Positions 1 to 7,067 are shown, numbered from the stretch's first letter. The stretch: DNA of 14,703 nucleotides from Fidelibacterota bacterium (GCA_003645845.1 QNCV01000030.1:1-14703), one strand, 5' to 3'. The notes: generated from the letters alone by a model not told the origin. Translations and numbers: made by a program.

Positions 1-39
1 ACGGTCGGTGCCGGCGTCGTAACCGAAATCTTGGAGTAG
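1..39 (+). CDS. tuf: Elongation factor Tu, C-terminal end (partial, upstream copy)
   Basis: Reading in frame from base 1 gives TVGAGVVTEILE and then a TAG stop. This matches the usual EF-Tu C-terminus (GRTVGAGVVTEI(I/L)E), the last strand of beta-barrel domain 3. EF-Tu delivers aminoacyl-tRNA to the ribosomal A site as a GTP complex. Only 12 codons lie in the window, so nothing can be said about its GTPase domain. It uses GTC, GCC, GGC, ACC and ATC, whereas the 5' part of the second tuf at the other end of the window prefers ACG, GCG and ATA; the two pieces cover different parts of the gene, so this is not a direct comparison. The tuf-rpmG-tRNA-Trp-secE context supports the call. Confidence 0.9.
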   Translation, partial: TVGAGVVTEILE

Positions 40-56
40 TTACAAAGGATTAGACA

Positions 57-206
57 ATGCGTGATATTATTATTCTGGAATGTACTGAATGTAAACGTCG
101 AAACTACACGACTGATAAAAACAAGAGACTCCATCCGTCGCGCGTCGAGTATAAAAAATACTGTCGCTGGTGTAAAAAGCATACCGTACATAAGGAAACC
201 AGATAA
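57..206 (+). CDS. rpmG: 50S ribosomal protein L33 (bL33), zinc-binding type
   Basis: This 49-residue protein begins MRDIIILECTECKRRNY and ends KKHTVHKETR, the typical L33 form. It is a small large-subunit protein near the E site. Two CxxC pairs, Cys9/Cys12 and Cys36/Cys39, form a zinc ribbon, so this is the Zn-containing (C+) form and not the Cys-free paralogue that some bacteria use under zinc limitation. The ATG at 57 follows an AAAGGAT ribosome-binding site at 44-50. It sits 17 bases after the tuf stop and 10 bases before tRNA-Trp, the usual place for rpmG in many bacteria. Its length is normal for the family. Confidence 0.96.
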   Translation: MRDIIILECTECKRRNYTTDKNKRLHPSRVEYKKYCRWCKKHTVHKETR

Positions 207-216
207 ATGGTATTAC

Positions 217-289
217 AGGTGAGTAGCTCAATTGGCAGAGCACTGGTCTCCAAAACCAGGGGTTGCGGGTTCGATTCCTGCCTCACCTG
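217..289 (+). tRNA. trpT: tRNA-Trp (anticodon CCA)
   Basis: A complete cloverleaf can be folded by eye. The acceptor stem is AGGTGAG (217-223) with CTCACCT (282-288). The D stem is GCTC (226-229) with GAGC (238-241). The anticodon stem is CTGGT (243-247) with ACCAG (255-259), around the loop CTCCAAA, placing anticodon CCA at 250-252. The T stem is GCGGG (265-269) with CCTGC (277-281), around TTCGATT. The discriminator base is G289, as expected for bacterial tRNA-Trp. The next bases are CTA, so the 3' CCA is not encoded and must be added by tRNA nucleotidyltransferase. It lies between rpmG and secE in the same direction and is probably cut out of a joint transcript. Confidence 0.97.
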
Positions 290-345
290 CTATGAAGGAA
301 GTCGCTTGCAAGTTTACCGGATTGGTCTAATGATAGGGGAATCGG

Positions 346-531
346 ATGATGTTTAAAAAAATAGCGGACTTTATTGACGGTGTAGTTTTTGAAATGAAAA
401 AGGTATCCTGGCCGACCTGGCAGGAGTTGAAAGGTTCGACGACGGTGGTGCTGATGTTGTCATTGGTTCTGGCTGTGTTTTTATTTATTGTTGATGTCGT
501 TTTGACCAAACTTGTCCATATAATACTGTAG
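346..531 (+). CDS. secE: Preprotein translocase subunit SecE
   Basis: This 61-residue inner-membrane protein is the single-spanning bacterial form of SecE, which clamps SecY in the SecYEG translocon. The amphipathic cytoplasmic helix carries the family signature MKKVSWPTWQEL (17-28). It is followed by one hydrophobic segment, about residues 32-58. An AGGGGA ribosome-binding site at 335-340 precedes two adjacent ATG codons, at 346 and 349; spacing (8 bases) slightly favours the second, which would remove one Met. Its place directly before nusG is conserved in nearly all bacteria. Its stop overlaps the weak GAG ribosome-binding site of nusG, so translation of the two may be coupled. Confidence 0.96.
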   Translation: MMFKKIADFIDGVVFEMKKVSWPTWQELKGSTTVVLMLSLVLAVFLFIVDVVLTKLVHIIL

Positions 532-538
532 AGTTATT

Positions 539-1066
539 ATGAACTGGTATGTTTTAAAGTGTTACTCGGGTAAAGAAAAAAAGGTCAGAGAAGCGATTCT
601 CCTGGAGGCGGAACGAGCCGGAATGAAGGATATGATTACAGAAGTTCTGGTGCCGTCAGAAAATATCATGGAGATGCGCGAAGGAAAGAAGCGGGTTCGA
701 AATAAGGTCTTTTTCCCCGGTTATATCCTCGTTCAGATGGAGATAACCAAAGAGTCTCAGTATCTGGTTGAAAATATTCCCGGCGTCATGTCTTTTGTTG
801 GTGCAAAGGGTAAACCTTTGCCATTAAAACCCGAGGAAATACGACGGGTGATGGGTGAAGTGGAAAAGAAAGACGGCCGGGAAGGCATGGCGACACCGTT
901 TAAAATGGGTGATCCGGTAAAGGTTGTTGACGGACCATTCGTCGATTTTCGTGGTGTGGTTCAGGAAATCAATGATGATAAGCAGAAGTTAAAAGTGATG
1001 GTTAGTATTTTTGGCCGTCCGACCCCCGTGGAATTGGATTATCTACAGGTTGAATTAGAGAAATAG
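539..1066 (+). CDS. nusG: Transcription termination/antitermination protein NusG
   Basis: This 175-residue protein has the standard NusG layout. The NGN domain (about 1-115) begins MNWYVLKCYSGKEKKV and includes KVFFPGYILVQME (56-68), which binds the clamp helices of RNA polymerase beta'. A linker leads to the C-terminal KOW domain (about 121-173), with GDPVKVVDGPFVDF and a final FGRPTPVELDYLQVE. The KOW domain is the part that contacts Rho or ribosomal protein S10 in well-studied bacteria. There is no domain insertion, unlike in some actinobacteria and Thermotoga. It starts 7 bases after secE, and its stop overlaps the AGGTGA ribosome-binding site of rplK. Its target, the RpoC clamp, is encoded in the same gene run. 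Confidence 0.98.
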   Translation: MNWYVLKCYSGKEKKVREAILLEAERAGMKDMITEVLVPSENIMEMREGKKRVRNKVFFPGYILVQMEITKESQYLVENIPGVMSFVGAKGKPLPLKPEEIRRVMGEVEKKDGREGMATPFKMGDPVKVVDGPFVDFRGVVQEINDDKQKLKVMVSIFGRPTPVELDYLQVELEK

Positions 1067-1074
1067 GTGAAATT

Positions 1075-1500
1075 ATGGCAAAAAAGGTAGTTGGATTAAT
1101 AAAATTACATATCGAAGCCGGTAAGGCAAATCCGTCACCGCCTGTTGGTCCGGCACTGGGTCAGCACAGCGTTAATATCATGGAATTTTGTAAGGCGTTT
1201 AATGCCAGAACCCAGGATAAAATGGGTTTGATTATTCCGGTTGTGATTACGGTATATGCCGATCGGTCATTCACATTCATCACGAAAACGCCGCCGGCAG
1301 CGGTTTTAATTAAAAAAGCCGCGAAGTTACCGAAAGGTTCAGGAGAGCCGAATAAAACTAAAGTCGGCTCAATTACGATGGCGCAGGTCAGGGAAATTGC
1401 CGAAATGAAAATGCCAGACCTGAATGCACATACCATCGAAAGTGCGATGAAAATGGTAAAAGGAACCGCCCGAAGTATGGGCATATTGATTAAAGAATAG
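1075..1500 (+). CDS. rplK: 50S ribosomal protein L11 (uL11)
   Basis: This 141-residue protein has the usual length for L11, which with 23S rRNA helices 43-44 forms the base of the GTPase-associated centre. The N-terminal domain carries the proline-rich switch KANPSPPVGPALGQHSVNI, with Pro20, Pro22 and Pro23; this is the region where thiostrepton binds and resistance changes occur, and it looks wild type. The C-terminal RNA-binding domain (about 72-141) starts KTPPAAVLIKKAA and ends with KGTARSMGI, the family signature. The gap from nusG is only 8 bases, so there is no room there for a separate L1-binding leader of the kind found before rplK in E. coli. It is co-directional with rplA 13 bases downstream. 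Confidence 0.98.
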   Translation: MAKKVVGLIKLHIEAGKANPSPPVGPALGQHSVNIMEFCKAFNARTQDKMGLIIPVVITVYADRSFTFITKTPPAAVLIKKAAKLPKGSGEPNKTKVGSITMAQVREIAEMKMPDLNAHTIESAMKMVKGTARSMGILIKE

Positions 1501-1513
1501 AGGATTCAGTTAT

Positions 1514-2203
1514 ATGAAAGTCTCGAAAAGGGTAGCTAATAATCTTAAACAGGTCGATCGCAAAAAAGACTATTCCATCGAAGAAGCCATAGATCTCTTG
1601 AAAAATCTGGAAGGGACAAAGTTTGACGAGACCTTTGAAGCTCATGTCAATCTGGGAGTCGATCCGCGCCATGCCGATCAAAATATTCGGGGCACTGTTT
1701 CTTATCCCCACGGTACCGGCCGGAAAGTTCGGGTCTTGGTATTGACGAAGTCAAAAATCGATGAGGCGGAGAAAGCCGGTGCCGATTATGTTGGACTGGA
1801 AGAGTATGTAGAGAAAATCCAGAACGGCTGGTCCGATGTGGATGTAGTCATTGCAACTCCCGATGTCATGGGGCAGGTGGGAAAACTTGGTCGGATTCTG
1901 GGGCCGAAAGGCCTGATGCCGAATCCGAAAACCGGTACGGTTACAATGGATGTCGGAGCCGCTGTCAAAGAGGTTAAATCCGGGCGCATTGAAATTCGCG
2001 TTGATAAACACGGTATAATTCATTCCCCGGTTGGAAAAAAATCCTTTCCCAAGGAGAATCTGATTGACAATGTCAAAACGTTGGTTAGCACACTGATGCG
2101 AATGCGTCCGGCAACCGCCAAGGGTGTTTATTTCAAAAAAATTACACTGAGTACGACAATGGGGCCTGGTGTGCGCGTTGATAAATCTACCCTAACGCAA
2201 TAG
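1514..2203 (+). CDS. rplA: 50S ribosomal protein L1 (uL1)
   Basis: This 229-residue protein has full family length. L1 forms the mobile stalk next to the E site and moves with deacylated tRNA; in many bacteria it also represses its own operon by binding mRNA. Domain I is split between the N- and C-terminal parts. Domain II, in the middle, carries the signature GKLGRILGPKGLMPNPK (about 122-138). The conserved KSGRIEIRVDKHGIIH segment follows at about 155-170. An AGGA ribosome-binding site at 1501-1504, immediately after the rplK stop, lies 9 bases before the ATG. Nothing is missing or truncated. The 20-base gap to rplJ leaves little space for independent control of the L10/L12 genes. Confidence 0.98.
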   Translation: MKVSKRVANNLKQVDRKKDYSIEEAIDLLKNLEGTKFDETFEAHVNLGVDPRHADQNIRGTVSYPHGTGRKVRVLVLTKSKIDEAEKAGADYVGLEEYVEKIQNGWSDVDVVIATPDVMGQVGKLGRILGPKGLMPNPKTGTVTMDVGAAVKEVKSGRIEIRVDKHGIIHSPVGKKSFPKENLIDNVKTLVSTLMRMRPATAKGVYFKKITLSTTMGPGVRVDKSTLTQ

Positions 2204-2223
2204 AAACGGATTGAGGAGACATC

Positions 2224-2742
2224 ATGCCAAATGCAAAAAATCTGAAAATAGTTGAAGAGGTCAGTGAAAAATTCTCCAATGCGAGAGGGATCTTCTTTAC
2301 GAATTACAAAGGTATGACAGTCGAGCAGATCAACAATCTGCGTCGGGAACTGCATGCCGCTAATGTCGAATACAAGGTAGCCAAGAAGACGCTGTCACGG
2401 ATTGCCGCAAAAAATGCCGGATTTGAATCGATTGATGAACTGATGGACGGTCAGACGGGTATTGCTTTCAGTTATGACGATCCGTCTTCACCCGGTAAGA
2501 TTATATCGGAGTATATCAAAAAGAATAAACTTGATAACCTGAATATTACCGGATGTATTTTTGAAAGAGAGATTTTTGGCGCGGATAAAGTCGGCGCGAT
2601 CATTAGTTTGCCAAGCAAGGATGAATTATTGTCCTCGTTGGTTGGGACTTTAGCGGCGCCAATGAGTAATCTCGTGGCTACTCTGCGTGGCTCAATGAGT
2701 CAACTTGTTGGGGTGTTGAAGTCATTAAGTGAAAAGAAATAA
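2224..2742 (+). CDS. rplJ: 50S ribosomal protein L10 (uL10), predicted three L12-dimer sites
   Basis: L10 anchors the L7/L12 dimers of the ribosomal stalk. The 172-residue product has the expected globular rRNA-binding domain (about 1-130, with FTNYKGMTVEQINNLR and VAKKTLSR). A long C-terminal helix follows from LPSKDELL (129-136). In that helix an 11-residue unit repeats three times, starting at Leu139, Leu150 and Leu161 (LVGTL, LVATL, LVGVL). Each unit plausibly docks one L12 dimer. This resembles the longer helix of Thermotoga-type L10, which binds three dimers, more than the two-dimer E. coli form. A GAGGAG ribosome-binding site at 2213-2218 precedes the ATG by 5 bases. The repeat reading is mine; the identity is secure. 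Confidence 0.97.
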   Translation: MPNAKNLKIVEEVSEKFSNARGIFFTNYKGMTVEQINNLRRELHAANVEYKVAKKTLSRIAAKNAGFESIDELMDGQTGIAFSYDDPSSPGKIISEYIKKNKLDNLNITGCIFEREIFGADKVGAIISLPSKDELLSSLVGTLAAPMSNLVATLRGSMSQLVGVLKSLSEKK

Positions 2743-2760
2743 GAAAATAGTTTGCAGTAA

Positions 2761-2767
2761 AAGGAGG
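2761..2767 (+). promoter_or_regulatory. Strong ribosome-binding site of rplL
   Basis: AAGGAGG, preceded by two more A residues, is a near-complete match to the anti-Shine-Dalgarno sequence and lies 10 bases before the rplL ATG. It is stronger than the sites before rplK, rplA and nusG in the same run. That fits the need to make several L12 copies for every copy of the other ribosomal proteins. Confidence 0.8.
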
Positions 2768-2777
2768 AAACTTAGAC

Positions 2778-3158
2778 ATGGCAGACATTACAAGAGCAGA
2801 TGTTCTTGCATACCTGGAAAAAGCCAATATGCTGGAGGTTTCTGAATTAATTAAAGAAATTGAAGAAAAGTTTGATGTTAAAGCCGCTGCGCCGGTTGCA
2901 ATTGCAGCTGCCGCCCCTGCCGCTGATGCACCAGCTGAAGAAGAAAAGACCGAATTTGATGTTATTCTGAAAGAGGTCGGAGCCCAGAAGATTAACGTGA
3001 TTAAAGTTGTCCGGGCTGCTACGAGTCTTGGTCTGAAAGAAGCCAAGGACCTTGTTGATGGAGCACCGAATCCTGTTAAAGAGGGCGTTACGAAAGAAGA
3101 AGCTGAAGATCTGAAAAAACAGTTGGAAGAAGCCGGCGCGACCGTTGAGGTTAAATAA
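2778..3158 (+). CDS. rplL: 50S ribosomal protein L7/L12 (bL12)
   Basis: This 126-residue acidic protein is L7/L12, the multi-copy stalk component that recruits and activates translational GTPases such as EF-Tu and EF-G. The N-terminal dimerisation and L10-binding domain covers about 1-32 (ADVLAYLEKANMLEVSELIKE). An Ala/Pro/Glu-rich hinge spans about 36-56. The C-terminal factor-binding domain spans about 58-126, with EFDVILKEVGAQKINVIKVV, GLKEAKDLVDGAP and a final EEAGATVEVK. Length and composition are normal. The gene has a strong ribosome-binding site and is followed by a structured spacer before rpoB, which may let it be expressed at a higher level than the polymerase genes. Confidence 0.98.
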   Translation: MADITRADVLAYLEKANMLEVSELIKEIEEKFDVKAAAPVAIAAAAPAADAPAEEEKTEFDVILKEVGAQKINVIKVVRAATSLGLKEAKDLVDGAPNPVKEGVTKEEAEDLKKQLEEAGATVEVK

Positions 3159-3172
3159 TTCTTCCGGATATC

Positions 3173-3207
3173 TTCAGTTTTGAATGTTTGCGCCTCAAAA
3201 AACTGAA
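3173..3207 (+). promoter_or_regulatory. Hairpin 1 in the rplL-rpoB spacer
   Basis: TTCAGTTTT (3173-3181) is an exact reverse complement of AAAACTGAA (3199-3207), leaving a 17-base loop. The stem is A/T-rich and has no following T run, so it is not a standard intrinsic terminator. It begins 15 bases after the rplL stop. It might stabilise the 3' end of the ribosomal-protein message or mark an RNA processing site. It could also be chance, since the stem is only 9 bp. Confidence 0.45.
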
Positions 3208-3210
3208 ATA

Positions 3211-3238
3211 AATATCCCCATGATTACATGGGGATATT
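3211..3238 (+). promoter_or_regulatory. Perfect 12-bp hairpin before rpoB (attenuator or processing site)
   Basis: AATATCCCCATG (3211-3222) pairs without mismatch with CATGGGGATATT (3227-3238) around an ATTA loop. The structure ends 10 bases before the rpoB ribosome-binding site. The bases after it are CTAACGTG, so the T run of an intrinsic terminator is missing. In E. coli the rplL-rpoB spacer carries a partial terminator and an RNase III site that lower rpoBC expression relative to ribosomal proteins; this hairpin sits in the same place and may do a similar job. As DNA it is also a perfect dyad that a protein could bind, which is less likely inside an operon. Confidence 0.7.
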
Positions 3239-3248
3239 CTAACGTGAG

Positions 3249-3255
3249 AAGGAGG
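3249..3255 (+). promoter_or_regulatory. Ribosome-binding site fixing a TTG start for rpoB
   Basis: AAGGAGG lies 7 bases before TTG at 3263, an ideal spacing. The residues after TTG (SKSPLKTAQRQTFSKI) already align with the start of RpoB proteins, and no ATG or GTG competes at a suitable distance, so TTG is very probably the true start. Confidence 0.85.
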
Positions 3256-3262
3256 AATACTC

Positions 3263-6200
3263 TTGAGTAAATCTCCATTGAAAACTGCTCAAAGACAAAC
3301 CTTTTCCAAAATTACTTCAGTAAAGGATATGCCAAATCTATTGGCTATTCAACTGGATTCGTTTGAGGAATTTTTACAGAAGGATATGGAGCCGACTAAG
3401 CGAGAGAATAAGGGTCTCGAGTCTGCATTCCGGAATATATTCCCTGTTGAGGATTCTCATGGTAACTATATTTTAGAATATAAATACTATACCATCGGTG
3501 AACCACGCTATACTATCAAAGAGTGCCTTGAACGCGGTGTCAGTTATACCGTTCCTCTGAAAGTACGTCTTATTCTGCATGTCAGTGAAGAGGGCGGGGA
3601 AAAAGGTGAATATTCGGCCGGTATCGAACAGGATATCTTCTTTGGCAATGTGCCCTATATGACCGATAAGGGAACCTTTATCATCAACGGTGCCGAGCGG
3701 GTTATCGTCAGTCAGCTGCAACGCTCACCGGGTGTATTTTTTGATGAAGGTGTGCATACGAATGGTATGAAAATTTATACTGCCAGGGTAATTCCGTTTC
3801 GCGGTTCCTGGGTCGATTTTGTGATTGATACTCGTGATGTCCTCAATGCGATTATTGATCGTCGCCGGAAATTTCCGGCCACCGTTCTGTTAAGAGCTTT
3901 CGGTTTTCCGACCAATGAGGATATACTGAAGCTCTTTGGTGTGGGTGAAATGGTCGATATCAAAACATCACCCAGGGATGCTCTCGGAAAAGTGCTGGCG
4001 GAAAGCGTGGTCGATCCGGAGACCGGTGAGGTTGTCATTGAGGTGAAAAATATTGTCGAGGTCGATAAGGATATCATCAAAACATGTAAAGATCACAATG
4101 TGGAATCGCTGCTTGTTTTGACGACGGATGACGATATCGAAAAATCGGTTTTCATCAATACATTGCGTAAAGATTCGGCGACCAGCGATGAAGAATCAGC
4201 CCTGATGTTCCTGTACCGTAATCTTAGAACCGGTGAGCCACCGAATCTTGAAACGGCAAAGAAATTTGTCGAGCGCCTGTTTTTCAGCCCGAAAAAGTAC
4301 GATTTGGGACAGGTGGGGCGTTATCGCATCAATAAGAAATTTAATCTGAATGTTCCTCTTGAGAATACGGTTCTGACCAGAGAAGATATCATTGAAATTA
4401 TGAAGCATATTATCCAGATGCGAAAGGGCAAACTTGGTCCCGATGACATCGATCATCTGGGTAACCGTCGAGTCAGGACAACCGGGGAGCAATTGACCAA
4501 TCAGTTTAATCTGGCTTTTACCCGGATGGCGCGGACCATTAAAGAACGAATGAATCTAAGGGAATCCGAAAATCTGACGCCCCAGGATTTGATCAATTCA
4601 CGCATTGTTACCTCGGTGGTGAATTCCTTTTTTGGAACCAGTCAGTTGTCTCAGTTTATGGACCAGACCAATCCGTTGGCGGAGATTACTCACAAACGGC
4701 GTGTGTCGGCTCTGGGACCGGGAGGTTTGACCAGGGAGCGGGCCGGATTCGAGGTTCGTGATGTTCATTATACCCACTATGGACGACTCTGTCCGATTGA
4801 AACGCCGGAAGGTCCGAATATCGGATTGATTTCGTCGCTGTCTACTTATGCTTATGTAAATCATCTCGGATTTATTGAAACCCCTTACCGGGTGGTGGAT
4901 GTGAAAAATAGTGATGTTTTTGTGACATCCAAGGTTGAATATCTCTCCGCTGATGATGAAGATCGGGCATTGATTGCCCAGGCCAATGCACCTTTGGATG
5001 AGAAAAACCGTTTTATAAGAGATCGTGTGCGGGCAAGAATCCGGGGTGAGTTTCCGATGGTGGAACCCCAGGAGCTTAAGTACATGGATGTCTCACCGAA
5101 TCAGATCGTATCGGTTTCGGCGGCTCTGATCCCATTCCTGGAACATGACGATGCAAACCGGGCTCTGATGGGTTCAAACATGCAGCGTCAATCGGTGCCG
5201 TTGCTCAAACCGGAACGACCGATTGTCGGTACAGGTATGGAACGAATCGTTGCAAAGGATTCACGAACCACTGTGGTTTCTCCCATTGACGGCGTTATCG
5301 AAGAGGTTTGTGCCGATTATGTGATTATTTCGTCAAATAAGAAAAATGATTACGTCCTTGACGAAAGTACCCGGAAAGTCAAAATTGAATTTGCAAAATT
5401 CCAGCGTACCAATCAGGATACCTCAATTAATCAGAAACCGCTGGTACGTGAAGGTGATAGGGTTAAGAAAGGTGATGTTATAGCCGATGGTTGTGCTTCG
5501 GATCAGGGAGAACTGGCGCTGGGGCGCAATGTTCTTGTGGCTTTTATGCCCTGGCGAGGGTACAACTTTGAAGATGCGATTATCTTAAGTGACCGTCTGG
5601 TCAGGGATGATGTTTATACTTCGGTGCATATCAAGGAGTTTGAACTCGAGGTTAGGGATACGAAGCGGGGAAATGAAGAACTGACCCGTGAAATTCCCAA
5701 TGTCAGTGAAGAATCTACTAAGAATCTGAATGCCAACGGGATTATCCGGGTTGGCGCGGAAGTAGTGCCGAATGATATCCTGATCGGAAAAGTGACACCG
5801 AAAGGTGAAACGGACCCCACTCCGGAAGAGAAATTGCTGCGGGCAATCTTCGGTGAAAAAGCCAGTGATGTCAAAGATGCATCCAAACGGGCTGACACCG
5901 GAATTAAGGGAGTTGCAGTTGATACGAAACTCTTTCAGCGGAAAGGGAAAACCAGTCGGGCCGAGGAAAAACGGCGAATTGAGGAGGAGACCAACAAGAG
6001 TCTTCAAAAACACCAGATTCTTCGGGAACGCCGGAACGCACTGTTAATCAAGTTGTTAAGTGGTAAAACGGCTGCTTCTATTAAAGATATTCTCGGAACA
6101 ACCACGGTTGTCAGAGCCGGCACAAAATTCACCGAAAAACTGTTTGAGACCCTGGATTTTGATAACCTAAGTATCGAAGGAGACTGGGTCAAAGATGAAA

Positions 6201-7045
6201 AGATCAATGGGAAAATCAGAGCGATCTACAGAGATTATAATATACTTTCCCTGAAAATTGACGAAGAACTGGAAAACGAAATCTATAAAATCAAGGTAGG
6301 CGATGACCTGCAACCCGGCGTTCTCCAGCTGGCAAAGGTATATGTTGCCAATAAACGCAAAGTTCAGGTTGGTGACAAAATGGCCGGACGTCATGGCAAC
6401 AAAGGTGTCGTTTCCATTATTGTTCCTCAGGAAGACATGCCCTTCCTGGATGACGGAACACCGATTGACATTATTCTGAATCCCCTGGGTGTGCCGTCCC
6501 GTATGAATCTCGGTCAGCTATATGAAACCATGCTTGGCTGGGCAGGAAAAAAACTGGGAGTTTATTATGAAACACCGGTTTTTAACGGAGCCACTCCCGA
6601 AGAAGTTATCGCCGAGATGAAAAAAGCCGGTTTACCGGAAACCGGTAAAACCACACTCTATGATGGTATGACCGGTGAACCCTTTGATGAGGAGGTAACG
6701 GTTGGTTACATCTATATGATGAAACTGTCTCATCTTGTTGAGGACAAAATGCACGCCCGTTCGACCGGTCCCTATTCGCTGGTGACGCAGCAGCCGCTCG
6801 GAGGAAAAGCCCAGTTTGGTGGGCAGCGTTTTGGCGAAATGGAAGTCTGGGCGCTCGAAGCCTATGGCGCGGCCTATACGCTGCAGGAAGTTCTGACGAT
6901 CAAGTCTGACGATGTGGAAGGACGTTCAAAGGTGTATAATGCAATTGTAAAAGGTGAAAATTTCTCCGATTTCGGCGTGCCGGAATCTTTCAATGTATTA
7001 TTGAAGGAATTACAGGGCCTTTGCATAGAAATGGATCTAAATTAG
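3263..7045 (+). CDS. rpoB: DNA-directed RNA polymerase subunit beta
   Basis: This 1260-residue beta subunit forms one side of the active-site cleft of RNA polymerase. The N-terminal protrusion and lobe regions include GTFIINGAERVIVSQLQRSPGV (137-158). The rifampicin-binding region is at about 456-490 and has Asp467, His477 and Ser482 at the positions of E. coli D516, H526 and S531, so it looks rifampicin-sensitive. Fork-loop and active-site motifs follow (RLCPIETPEGPNIGLI, 508-523; GYNFEDAIILS, 766-776). KMAGRHGNKGVVS is at 1039-1051, and a C-terminal clamp anchor with QQPLGGKAQFGGQRFGEMEVWALE is at 1176-1199. An insertion at about 880-1000, between the AIFGEKASDVKD motif and the GDKMAGRHGNKG motif, corresponds to the E. 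coli beta i9 region. The start is TTG. It is a single intact frame. Confidence 0.99.
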   Translation: MSKSPLKTAQRQTFSKITSVKDMPNLLAIQLDSFEEFLQKDMEPTKRENKGLESAFRNIFPVEDSHGNYILEYKYYTIGEPRYTIKECLERGVSYTVPLKVRLILHVSEEGGEKGEYSAGIEQDIFFGNVPYMTDKGTFIINGAERVIVSQLQRSPGVFFDEGVHTNGMKIYTARVIPFRGSWVDFVIDTRDVLNAIIDRRRKFPATVLLRAFGFPTNEDILKLFGVGEMVDIKTSPRDALGKVLAESVVDPETGEVVIEVKNIVEVDKDIIKTCKDHNVESLLVLTTDDDIEKSVFINTLRKDSATSDEESALMFLYRNLRTGEPPNLETAKKFVERLFFSPKKYDLGQVGRYRINKKFNLNVPLENTVLTREDIIEIMKHIIQMRKGKLGPDDIDHLGNRRVRTTGEQLTNQFNLAFTRMARTIKERMNLRESENLTPQDLINSRIVTSVVNSFFGTSQLSQFMDQTNPLAEITHKRRVSALGPGGLTRERAGFEVRDVHYTHYGRLCPIETPEGPNIGLISSLSTYAYVNHLGFIETPYRVVDVKNSDVFVTSKVEYLSADDEDRALIAQANAPLDEKNRFIRDRVRARIRGEFPMVEPQELKYMDVSPNQIVSVSAALIPFLEHDDANRALMGSNMQRQSVPLLKPERPIVGTGMERIVAKDSRTTVVSPIDGVIEEVCADYVIISSNKKNDYVLDESTRKVKIEFAKFQRTNQDTSINQKPLVREGDRVKKGDVIADGCASDQGELALGRNVLVAFMPWRGYNFEDAIILSDRLVRDDVYTSVHIKEFELEVRDTKRGNEELTREIPNVSEESTKNLNANGIIRVGAEVVPNDILIGKVTPKGETDPTPEEKLLRAIFGEKASDVKDASKRADTGIKGVAVDTKLFQRKGKTSRAEEKRRIEEETNKSLQKHQILRERRNALLIKLLSGKTAASIKDILGTTTVVRAGTKFTEKLFETLDFDNLSIEGDWVKDEKINGKIRAIYRDYNILSLKIDEELENEIYKIKVGDDLQPGVLQLAKVYVANKRKVQVGDKMAGRHGNKGVVSIIVPQEDMPFLDDGTPIDIILNPLGVPSRMNLGQLYETMLGWAGKKLGVYYETPVFNGATPEEVIAEMKKAGLPETGKTTLYDGMTGEPFDEEVTVGYIYMMKLSHLVEDKMHARSTGPYSLVTQQPLGGKAQFGGQRFGEMEVWALEAYGAAYTLQEVLTIKSDDVEGRSKVYNAIVKGENFSDFGVPESFNVLLKELQGLCIEMDLN

Positions 7046-7046
7046 C

Positions 7047-7058
7047 CCCTTATAAGGG
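7047..7058 (+). repeat. Short palindrome in the rpoB-rpoC spacer
   Basis: CCCTTATAAGGG is a perfect 12-base palindrome lying between the rpoB stop and the rpoC ribosome-binding site. As RNA it could only form a very short stem, so a terminator is unlikely. No function is evident and it may be chance. Confidence 0.35.
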
Positions 7059-7061
7059 ACT

Positions 7062-7067
7062 GGAGGT
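7062..7067 (+). promoter_or_regulatory. Ribosome-binding site of rpoC, with long spacing
   Basis: GGAGGT is a strong match, but it ends 12 bases before the ATG at 7080, longer than the usual 5-9. The codons in between (ATC, GAA, ATA, CAA in the rpoC frame) offer no ordinary start, and the protein beginning MSFTKPF matches family length, so the ATG is kept. Confidence 0.6.

Noticed and set aside
306..334. Promoter-like TTGCAA (306-311) and AATGAT (329-334) with 17-base spacing before secE
   Set aside because: Each hexamer matches consensus at only four positions, and the predicted start would fall inside or after the secE ribosome-binding site. Read-through from tuf-rpmG-tRNA is the simpler view.
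456..490. Possible rifampicin or streptomycin resistance in RpoB and S12 (start/end given as RpoB residue numbers)
   Set aside because: RpoB residues matching E. coli D516, H526 and S531 and S12 residues matching K42, K43 and K87 are all wild type.
2678..3046. Minus-strand open frame rich in Ala/Ser/Thr opposite rplL
   Set aside because: Its composition mirrors the Ala-rich hinge of L12 read backwards, and rplL is unambiguous on the plus strand.
3211..3245. Intrinsic terminator after rplL
   Set aside because: The 12-bp stem is strong but is followed by CTAACGTG, not a T run, and rpoB has no alternative promoter that I can see. A complete stop here would cut off an essential gene.
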